Part shown: positions 11,723-20,143 of the stretch, one piece after another
Layout: each line of letters starts with the position of its first letter
Numbering within the stretch: the stretch's first letter is position 1
Assembly: GCA_021018995.1 (NCBI GenBank)
Contig: CM037588.1
Location: forward strand, 39,305,000-39,368,999
Length of the DNA: 64,000 bases
DNA from: Chloranthus sessilifolius
Taxonomy: Eukaryota > Streptophyta > Magnoliopsida > Chloranthales > Chloranthaceae
Direction: 5' to 3'
Notes under the pieces: model-generated
Databases searched by the model: none
Seen by the model: the letters and a program-made list of their open reading frames with translations, nothing else
Told to the model about the DNA's origin: nothing
Made by a program: the position numbers and the translations under genes

Positions 11723-11794
11723 GGACCTATCACCGAAATGCGCACGTCCTTAAGGTGTATCAACATGGCAAGTTGATTTGCCTAAGGAAACATG

Positions 11795-11826
11795 TAAAAA
11801 AAAAAGAGAAAAAAAAAGAAAGAAGA

Positions 11827-11857
<31 letters not shown>

Positions 11858-11925
11858 AGAAGAAAAAAAAAGAGAAAAAAAAAGAAGAGAAAAGAAAAAA
11901 GAGAAAAAAAAAAAAGAAGGAGAAG
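11795..11925 (+). repeat. long A/G-only tract
   Basis: About 130 bases composed almost entirely of A and G on the plus strand. The lysine-rich peptide predicted from it is an artefact. It could be an expanded internal polypurine tract of Tat-1, but the expected PPT for second-strand priming is the shorter AAAGAGGGGCAT next to the LTR at 13167-13178. Confidence 0.7.
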
Positions 11926-11929
11926 GTTT

Positions 11930-13179
11930 GGGATAACAACCTTTTGTTATATAGTTAAAATCCTGTGTAGGTTGACCCCACCTTCCAAGCATTGGCTCTG
12001 ATCATCCACCTTCAGATCTATGTTGACCAAGAGTGCACCTGACTTCAGACCATTAGAAAAGTTTATTGTCAGTTGAAACTGACCCGTCAAAAATGAAATT
12101 ACAACCAACCAAACTATGTGCAAACATACAGACCGAAGGGCTCATTCCCTTTTATTTCCTTTTACACAAGCTTAAAACCTGTATAGGCACGGTGTCCCTG
12201 TTGAATGTACGCACTTGCGTCTGGGTATCCGCAGGATGGCTCGTAAATTGTACCTTAGGGTCGAGGCTTCCATTTGTGTGTATTTGCTGCTTATCGCTCC
12301 TGATGGATGTTTGTCTGTGCATAGTTAGTAAGATGTGATTTCATTGGGGATGGAGGCTAGAATTGACCATCTCTCTCGATGGGTGTTTGGTCCTAGCCCG
12401 ATCTTTTTTAGCTTTATCTTGAGTTAAGGCACTCCGATTTGTGTGAATCAGGAGCACCTCACCACCGAAATGTGCACATCCCCAAGGTGTACGTATCCCC
12501 GATAGAGCGCACGCACTCTTAAAGCGTATCAACTGGCATTTGATCCAATTAACGAGTTGTGCAAGAATAAAATTGCTAGCGGTCCTTGAGCTTTGCTCAA
12601 AGGCCTCGAAATAAAAGAAAATTCAAAAAAAAATAACACACAAAAATTCACTCTGAAAATGGGCATGCATTCCCAAGAAGTGTTGCGACATCAATGTTCG
12701 CTTCACTTGGGTAAATCATGCTAAAGCAACCTCGAGGTTGATGGGTTCACCCAAAGACTCCGAGCCTTACCTAGGTAGGATTGGACACAATTTGTAGGAC
12801 TTCGCTTTGTGTACTTCGCATCGATTTCAAAGCATAGATCGATCACCCCGTTTCATGGAGCTGTCTGGTTCAGATTAATACTCAACATCATAAATCTATA
12901 ATTTCCCTCAGGAAGTGGGCGATACCCCAGCTAGCAGGCTTACACTTTTTGTGATCATCGCAGTTATGCCCAGTAATGTCGCAATGCGCTTGGGGACTAT
13001 TAGCATTGAGGTATAGACGATATCCCGAAATGAGAGGGCTTACGTACACTCACCATCACCATGGATGTTTGAGAATTGAGTTGAACAAAGCGGACCCATT
13101 AAACGTGCCTTTGACCTTATCGGATGTCTCTTGTCTTTGCCATCCGATCATTAGTGATCGAATACCAAAGAGGGGCATC
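11930..13179 (+). other. Tat-1 3' untranslated region ending in the polypurine tract
   Basis: No coding sequence recognised. Short predicted peptides have no family likeness. The last bases, AAAGAGGGGCATC, form the expected polypurine tract immediately before the LTR start TGTAGACACC at 13180. Confidence 0.65.
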
Positions 13180-14775
13180 TGTAGACACCTAAATTCGGCC
13201 CAAGGCCCGATCAGTCTGTACTCCTAGAGAGATGTGCCCCTGTGCTTCTGATGGCACCCTTGAACCATTAGGAATCACCTTGAACCCTTTAGAACCATTC
13301 CCCCAACCCTTAGAGATCACCCCTAAACCCTAGGATCCCTTCCCAGACCCAACTTTAACCCTTCTGAGCAATTGATGGGAGGAGAGCTACAAAATTTTAC
13401 ACAAACCACTACTAAGGATGAGCGACATACCATTAGAAGGAGGACTTCTCTAGCTTTCCAGCAAGCCAAAGATCACCCAATTTGGAGTTATGGTTCAAAC
13501 GTTATGGCCAATTGAAGTTTTACATAAAATTATGACTTTTGCTCAGGTGTACGTATTACATACGCCCAACAAATTTGGCCCTAGTTTGGTCAGGTGTATA
13601 TATTATATAAGCCAGGCATTTTTGGGCCAAATTTGGCCGGGCGTATATAATACATATGCCCAGCATAGGTAGGGCCCACCACAGGCACCCACCTTCTCGG
13701 ATTTCCTCTGGTTTTCATGAAAATCACTGTACATAAACTGGGCGTATGTAATATATACGCCCAACTTAGATACAGTAACTGTCATTAGATGCTCGAAATT
13801 CCTTCATTGGGTTTGAACTTTTGACCATACCCTTGGTTGAGGTGGGTGTCTTAAGATTGGTTACACCCCCTTTAAGCTTATATGCAACCCTTAAGTCACC
13901 TATGGTCTAACCCCATCATCTGCCATTGAAACTGGTTCCCCAAACCCCTAGGACTATAGAAACCTAGAAAACCTTAGATGGGGGATTACCTAATTGCTAA
14001 ACCAATTAGCTCTTAAGTAACCCTCTAACCCACCTTTTCTCTATAAATAGAGAGCCCCCCCCCTCTTCCCAAAGGGTTGAAAAAATTAGGGTTGAATGTT
14101 TTTGAGCTTGAGAGAGAGAGTCCTAGTGAGAGAAAGTTTCCTTTTATTTTTCATTCTTCAACTAGAATTCCAGTATGCTTAGTTTACCCCTTTCAATCCA
14201 TTTCAACCATTAGATCACTCCTTTTTAGTCAAGCTTAGTCTCTAGCTTCACCCTACACTTCCTATCTACCGAATCCTAGTATTAGAATCCATTCCCCTAC
14301 CGTTTAAGCCATTTAAATCCATCGGAAGTACACCGAAGCGAAGGTCTTACACGGTGCAACAAGGGCCTGTGAGCTCCGGCTCACCCCTCTGTTCCTCTAC
14401 CTTCTTGGTGTTTCCTCCGTCCGAGGATTCAAGCCGTTACGTCGCCGAAATTTTGGTTTGGCTCAAAGCTTGATAGGACCATATTGCCTTCGGGCCAGCA
14501 GAAGCTCCGCCCATTTATTTTTCATTTTGGCCATAGATAGAGACTACTACGTGCGGGCTGATTGGGTGCCTAAATCCTTCCCGATTGATAACCGAAGCCC
14601 CTACCTTAGAGTCTTTGACAAAAACTGGTAAATCAGAGTCATATTTAGCACTTCGGTGCTCAAAATATTGATTTAAAGGTTTCCCGGGTCACCAAAAGCT
14701 CTGGGTGATGACTCTGCATTTATTCCATCGAGAGTGCATCGTCGCGACGGGTTCGAGAGAATCCATGGTCACACA
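13180..14775 (+). mobile_element. Tat-1 3' LTR
   Basis: Starts TGTAGACACCTAAATT after a polypurine tract and ends near ATGGTCACACA at 14775. The end is set by alignment with the Tat-2 LTR (both have AAAAGCTCTGGGTG and a GCATCRTC-rich segment before the terminal CACA). It is about 1.6 kb. U3 contains AACCCTTAG-type repeats (13259-13345) and palindrome array P3. A TATA box, CTATAAATAG, lies at 14041, so R probably starts near 14070. The exact last base could shift by two or three. Confidence 0.8.
13545..13763. repeat. palindromic repeat array P3 (4 units) in Tat-1 LTR U3
   Basis: Palindromes at 13545-13567, 13592-13614, 13639-13662 and 13740-13763. The first three are spaced 47 bp; the fourth is about two periods further on. 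Arms follow GGCGTATATA and TATATACGCC with a few mismatches. The array sits 280-500 bp upstream of the LTR TATA box. Confidence 0.85.
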
Positions 14776-15034
14776 CCAATGCTATAGGCCTCAGCTCCAA
14801 TAGATGTCCATGAAAATTTTGGCACTCCTCTTTCAATCCCCTATCTCGATTGGGCTTCCTAAGGGTTCGGGGAAGGCTTTTAAGGGTTTGGATTTATTCC
14901 GAAGGGTTTGGGATGATTCCTAAGGGTTTTGGGATGATTCTTAAGGGTTTGGCAAGTGCTCTCGGAAGCTTAGGTGTATGCCTTCCTTCTAAGTACGTGT
15001 TAATCGTGCCATGGGCCAAATTTGGGTGTCTGCA
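14776..15034 (-). mobile_element. inverted fragment of a Tat LTR (U3 end)
   Basis: Read on the minus strand from 15034 it begins TGCAGACACCCAAATTTGGC, clearly related to the starts of the Tat-1 LTR (13180) and Tat-2 LTR (49867). It then carries four or five AACCCTTAGGAATCA-type repeats like the other two LTRs. Only about 260 bp remains, lying tail to tail against the Tat-1 LTR. No polypurine tract lies beside its start, so its parent element has been cut away. Confidence 0.75.
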
Positions 15035-15084
15035 CATCAATTAAAACCCCTAAAAGAAAACAACAAATCCTAAAAATTAAAACC

Positions 15085-15800
15085 TCACCTGGAGGAAAGG
15101 AATAAAGTCGACAATGGTAGCGACCCCCCTCGTATGGGGAAATAACTGCTGGTAAAGATGGGATAGTGCTGTCGCACCCCATGCTTATGAAGAAACCTGG
15201 TCCAAGTCCTTAAGAATTGACAAAAATTACTCGGTGCCCGAGTGGAAGAAGAAAACAACATTGCTCCACAAAAGTACATCAGGAAGGTCCTGATGATGCG
15301 ATCAACCACCACCCCTACCTCTATCATGGGGGTACGGGCCTATCTCTCTGCAATGCTCCTCATACATCGTCACATACTCTGTATGGCACCTCAGAGAAAT
15401 GAACACCTCGGAAAATGTATCGAGGAACCAGGTGGTTCGAATCAACCCTGACTTAGATCTGCTGGGGGGGATACTCAAGCCCCCACAACTCTACACTCTC
15501 CGCCTAGTAGTTAGACAACATCTTCCCAATCATAGGCTCTCCCTCGAACCGCACCTCGGTGATGCGTAGCCAATCCTCAGGAGTCAAAAGAATCATCCCT
15601 GTAGGAAAAACCAGCGCCTGCTGGTCCTCCCTCCATCTATCCACTATAGCTCCGACCAAACCAATGTTGGGATGGAAAGGCTCGAGCCTCAAAATTGGCT
15701 CGAAACCAAAAGTCGCTAGCCTCTCTTGCTGAAATACAGGGAGAGTGCAGTACCGGGCATGGGACTCGACCCATGCAGAGCTGATACACAAAGAAAGAGG
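15085..15800 (-). pseudogene. remnant of a divergent plant-mobile-domain gene
   Basis: Minus-strand readings contain PMD-like blocks in the right order: VESHARYCTLPVF, then GAIVDRWREDQQALVFPTGM and LLTPEDWLRITEVRFEGEPM (about 15780-15520), and downstream IIRTFLMYFCGAMLFSSSTR (about 15290-15230). Compared with the PMD pattern in gene X (RPETMTFHMAMTEMTLTL, LLFLLGNTLL), residues differ strongly, so this is another PMD lineage and not a third copy of X. It is likely an antisense gene of another Tat-type element or a decayed free-standing PMD gene. It looks broken. Confidence 0.5.
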
Positions 15801-15899
15801 CTCCTAGACACCCGACCAAAGAAAGAAAGGAAATATAAGGTGAAGTTTACAATGAAAGAGACTGGGGACCAAAAATTAAGTAATACCACTATAACAGCA

Positions 15900-16400
15900 A
15901 AAATAAATAACAAGGGTAATAATAATAATAATAATAATGATAATAGCAAGACACTAATAGTATAATAAATAACTAACAACTATGATGATGATCAATCAAC
16001 AATAGAGAATTGAAGAAAATGACAATGACAATGGCAGTGATAACGACTATCAAGGGACGCAAAAATAATGATAACCTACGATAGGCACACAAAACATGAG
16101 AAAAGTGGCGCGATGTAGCGAAATAAACAAGACCTAGAACAATATACAACCATGATGCATGAATGCGCACACACACTAGACTAAATGCGGGTTCGGCGTA
16201 AAAGTAAATGGGTTTCCATATCCTTAAAAGTCTAGGTTATAGCCTAAGTGCCTACGAAATTAAAAGGGACTCTTTATTTCGAGCATCTACCTTGTTCACC
16301 GCGAAGGCATCCGCTAGCGGGATTCATATCGGACGATCGGCCTGAGGCGGATCAACATCCTCGATGCCCTTGTCACTGCGAGGGACAACCTCATCCTTAT
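15900..16400. other. non-coding stretch with (AAT)n microsatellite
   Basis: An AAT-rich microsatellite lies at about 15915-15945. The rest is AT-rich without a reading frame I can assign. It joins the PMD remnant to the small ORF at 16402. Confidence 0.5.
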
Positions 16401-16401
16401 C

Positions 16402-16551
16402 CTAGCCAACCTCAATGACACCCTCAACCCCAAAAGGAACCAAGGTGATCGCGGCGGCCTCGTCTCCTCCCTCGACGCTCAGAAGCTCATGGACCTCACC
16501 CTCCAACATCCGCTCCAACTTTGAAACACTCACACTACCCTCAGGTTCCAT
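16402..16551 (-). CDS. small unassigned ORF, 49 codons
   Basis: Minus-strand ORF from ATG at 16551 (MEPEGSVSVSKLERMLEGEV) to a stop at 16402. Acidic and amphipathic, with no family recognised. It lies about 170 bases downstream, on the same strand, of a TATA-like TCTATATAAG at 16719-16729, so it could be a first exon of the gene whose PMD remnant lies further along. Weak call, made on position and smooth composition only. Confidence 0.2.
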   Translation of the reverse strand: MEPEGSVSVSKLERMLEGEVHELLSVEGGDEAAAITLVPFGVEGVIEVG

Positions 16552-16718
16552 CTCACAAGAAAGTACTCGGAAAACAAAGAAGGCAAGAAATGCAACTCGA
16601 ATCCAATGGACGGATCGTAAAATATTGCACTAACATGAAAATCTGGGTACCAGAGAAGCAAGAAGGCAAAAAATAAAAGAAAAACCAGAATGCGCGGGTC
16701 AAATGAGGAGAACTTTCA

Positions 16719-17005
16719 GCTTATATAGACGCTGGCCAATCCCGTGCAATCCCCACTGTGCACAATTGAATCTAGCATCATAAAGGATGTGTGCATTCTG
16801 AGTCCCGCGCACATCCAAACGCACGGATTTAGATCTCCGTCCACCAGTGCTAGCGACGAACTGAAACCACGATACACCCTTTGCATGGAATTAGAATCAC
16901 ACGCCTCCGCCACTAGGTAGAATCCAAAGCGTCACCCCGACACCTCCATGCTCTGGACCAGTGACGTTTCAATTGAGCGCAATTAACACTGCACAAAATC
17001 GGATT
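16719..17005 (-). promoter_or_regulatory. promoter-like block, copy a of a diverged duplication
   Basis: Minus-strand TATA-like sequence TCTATATAAG at its left end, preceded by about 280 bp rich in GTGCGTG, CACGC and GCGCAATT words. It aligns loosely with 17652-17930: both have TATATAGAC followed by CTGGC, then AGAATCCAAA, then a CTCC-rich part, then TTTCAAT and CGCAA. This suggests an old tandem duplication with an offset of about 930 bp. Confidence 0.4.
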
Positions 17006-17460
17006 GTATGCCAACCTGTCAGTGCACAATTAAGCCGCTGACCCTTGGATCCTGGGCTTTTTGACATGCTCTTAATTGTATTACACGCCAAAGCCCCTGC
17101 GCATAATTAATGAACCTGAACCAAAAAAATGATGCAGGCCGAGAAGGCTCCAAATTATTGAACTATATACACACATCAATCACACATCAAAACAAAAGAA
17201 AAACCAAAAGAAAGAAGAAGTAACAAAATAAAATTTTATTAATAATTAAACATTACAATCGAACATCCCAAAATAGACACACGATGCGCAAGAGCATTCA
17301 ATCAGAAGCAACAAAAAGGCGGAGGGAGGATTGGTCGGGTAACACCTTCCCTCCACTTGTAACGACACCCTTCCACCATCTCCACCTCCTCCGACGCTGC
17401 CTTCATTGCTTACTAACGATGGCGATGGATGGGTACTGCCCTACCGGCCGACCATCTCGA

Positions 17461-17658
17461 TTATGGCGGTGCTTCTAATAACCCCTCCCTTTGACTACAG
17501 TGGCACTTCCAAGTAGCGTCATCATCAAACATCACCTTGGGGCGAAGAACTTGAGAAACCATGAAGAAAGGAAGGACAGACATTAAATAGACCCTCAGAT
17601 CACTAAATAAGAAGATATGTAAGAAAGGAATGAAGATAAATGGAGAAATCCCATCCAT
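17461..17658 (-). CDS. small unassigned ORF downstream of promoter-like block b
   Basis: Minus-strand ORF beginning MDGISPFIFIPFLHIFLFSD and ending LLEAPP, 65 residues, with a hydrophobic N-terminal third. It starts within ten bases of the TATA-like element of block b, so true translation more likely begins at the internal Met (MVSQVLRPKVMFDDDATWKC). No family recognised. It occupies the same place relative to block b as the 49-codon ORF does relative to block a, but the two do not look alike. Confidence 0.15.
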   Translation of the reverse strand: MDGISPFIFIPFLHIFLFSDLRVYLMSVLPFFMVSQVLRPKVMFDDDATWKCHCSQREGLLEAPP

Positions 17659-17930
17659 ATATAGACACCTGGCAAATCACGCGCTGAGAACCTTGCACAC
17701 AATTAGATTATGTGCAAACCCTATTGCCCGGATTTAGAGTCACACGCGAACTCCAACATGCGTGACTCAACCCCCGCTGAACTACGCATGCGACGATCTA
17801 GTCTTGCGCTAGACCTCTTGCGTTGAATTCGAAACACGTGACGACTCCATTGTGTAGAATCCAAACCAACACCTAAATGTCTCCGCCATGTAACGACTGA
17901 CCTTTCAATCTCACGCAACCACGGTTGCGC
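17650..17930 (-). promoter_or_regulatory. promoter-like block, copy b of a diverged duplication
   Basis: Minus-strand TATA-like GTCTATATATGG at 17654-17668, preceded by about 270 bp alignable with block a at 16719-17005. Rich in ACGCG and GCGTG words. The blocks may be decayed LTR U3 sequence or promoters of antisense genes. Confidence 0.4.
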
Positions 17931-19668
17931 GTAATCATAATACACGTAACCCTTAAAGCGCGCAATGAGACCACAGACCCTACAACCCCACGCAACTAAA
18001 TCTGCACATAATCGAATTACACGCACTATCATATGCGTGCAATTCCCCAGTTTCAGCAAAAAAAATTTATTATACACGGTCCACCAGGGGAAAGAGACCG
18101 AACTAGGGAGTCTAAGCACCTATGAAACAACGCTTACAGCCGAGAATACATATGTAGGCCCATGCCATCCCAAACGTACTCTGCACCTACGCATATGCAT
18201 TCTGAAAACCCTGACAAAATCCCTTACCCTTACGCACACTCCGAGCCTTACCACTGATCGCACCAACACAAACCAAACCGGACCAATACATGCACAAAAC
18301 TGAATCAAGACCAAACTGATCCAAACCGCACCAAAATAAACCCAATCAAACTAGAATTCTGAAACCCAAAATAAAGTCATAAAAAATAGTGATAAATAAA
18401 ACAAAATCATAAATAAAATAAAATCGTTACAAATTACACTGGGGGCATGCCCCCTGAATATACAACTAAAATAAGAAGCATGAAATCAACACATTCAGGC
18501 GATGCACGCCAGAATGAGGGTGCTCAGGAGAAGAGATGACTAAGAGGCCCAAAGAGGAAGCATGAGTCGAGCAAGTTCTAACAGAAATCTCATCTTCACC
18601 TCCTTTGTCGTTTGAGCTGCTGCCCATGATGCAATTCTTCAAGTTACATGACCAAGCAACAAAGCAACGGAGTCCTGAGTCGGCGGAAAAGAAAAGTGAC
18701 TCACAGAAGGCCACTCAGAGGCCGAGAGATACACCTATGAAAATCCTTTTTAGAAAGCCCCAAAGGAGGGTTGACGAAAGGTCAATCCACAGAGCACACC
18801 AAGGAGCAACTGGGATCGATGACGAGAACTTTGATCCATCTTTTTTCCTTGGTGTTCATCCCTCTACCTTTATCTCTTCCACCTCTTCCCCTAACACAGT
18901 AGCATTTTAGGTGCTACTCCGCATTCCCAACACCGCCTATTCCCAAGGAATAAATCGCCATTACAAACCCGATATAATACCCAGGGCACAAAATAAAATA
19001 ACGACATAAGAATATATCAAAATTCCAAATGCCAAAAATTATTACAGGTCATTAAAAATAGATCCAAAATAAAATTCAAAATAAAAACCTTAGCCCCTAA
19101 GTACCTATTTATAGATAAAAGAGCCCTTAATCCCAATGTGACAAGTGTCACACTCAAAAACATCCCTCATCTAATTAAATTAAACAAGACACATACCCCC
19201 CTAAAAGAAACAAATCCATGACAAACTTAGATAAACAATAGTTACAAAACACTTACCCGTAAAGAAACACAAATCCATCACAAATTAGATAAATCAATAA
19301 GATTAAAACATCTAACACCCCACCCAAGATTTAATTTAAGTTCACACATTTCTAACAATGGTCACTCCAAACTAAACATAAGACCCAAAAAAAAAAAACC
19401 ATACATTAAACAAAACAAATGCCAAAAATTCCCTTTTTTTGCCATAAAAGCTCACTAATAATGACAAAATACAATCCCAGCCCATCTGGCCCATGAAAAT
19501 GAACAAAACCAATAAATTAAATTAAATTAAATAGCATTAAGAAAAGAAAATTGATGAGAATAATAGAAAAATAAGATACAATAAAATACAAAAATAATAA
19601 CCATACCGAGAAACTACCTCCCCATGGTTCCATCGCGACAAAAGCAACTTGGAACCACCCTCTGATGT
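17931..19668. other. unassigned AT-rich sequence, possibly a decayed LTR
   Basis: No gene recognised. A 101-codon plus-strand reading at 18605-18910 has no family likeness. A minus-strand TATA-like ATCTATAAATAGG is at 19105-19117 and a perfect palindrome, TGTGACAAGTGTCACA, at 19137-19152. Together they could be U3 and TATA of an old minus-strand LTR, but no matching partner, PBS or PPT was found. Confidence 0.3.
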
Positions 19669-19737
19669 TTTGTGATCAGTCAAAGAATATATCATTTTAT
19701 CACCCTTAACTTAGTGATGCTAGACTCCAGTTTGCTA
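19669..19737 (+). mobile_element. fragment of Athila-C LTR
   Basis: GTGATCAGTCAAAGAATATATCATTTTATC... matches the start of the LTRs at 49919 (plus) and 56447 (minus) up to GTTTGCTACT, then stops. Only the first 65 or so bases of the LTR are present. Confidence 0.8.
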
Positions 19738-20143
19738 CTCACTCGACATCCTGTATGCATGTATATATATATATATATATATAAACATTTATATTTTTTT
19801 ATTTTTTTGTTTGTTGGAAAAAACAAAGACTCTTTTTTTGGTGTATGTTTATACATGTTTTTTTTTTTTTTGGATTTTTGTTACATATATGTACACGCAT
19901 TCTTTTTTGTTTGTTTTCTTTTTTCTCTTTCTTTGTTTGTTTTTATTATTATGTTTTTTCCTTTCTCTTTTTTTTGAAATGGGAGTTTCGAGCCTCACCC
20001 TCTTTTTTGATGTATTTCTTAGAAATGATGATGGTTTAAGATGGATGGAAAATAAGAGGGGCATACTCACCTTCTTTGGGCTTACGACAATCAGTTTCTC
20101 ATTACTGACATGTTTTGATATTGTTGCTTGTTTCCATCTCAGG
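19738..20143 (+). other. upstream region of gene X copy 2, low complexity
   Basis: Contains (AT)n at 19760-19785 and long T-rich runs to about 19970; predicted peptides here are artefacts. The first 16 bases (19738-19753) are an exact reverse complement of 20140-20155, the start of gene X. No palindrome array is present here, unlike in Tat-1. Confidence 0.6.

Larger units (their letters stand above)
1..14775 (+). mobile_element. Tat-1: Ty3/gypsy Tat/Ogre-like element, 5' end outside the window
   Basis: Plus-strand LTR retrotransposon entering the window within its protease region. Domain order is end of protease region, RT, RNase H, a second RNase H, integrase, long 3' region with two antisense genes, 3' LTR. 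Lineage is inferred from the second RNase H after the RT RNase H, the integrase sequence (GATPFSLVYGTEAVLP), the large 3' region and the antisense genes, all known for Tat-lineage elements. The coding part is broken, by my estimate fewer than ten times. The 5' LTR lies upstream, so age cannot be taken from an LTR pair. Confidence 0.85.

Noticed and set aside
11755-11992. Lysine-rich or phenylalanine-rich small protein genes on either strand
   Set aside because: They come from a 130-base A/G-only tract; low complexity only.
13259-13350. Interstitial telomere repeat
   Set aside because: AACCCTTAG words are spaced and diverged and recur at the same place in other Tat LTRs, so they belong to the LTR.
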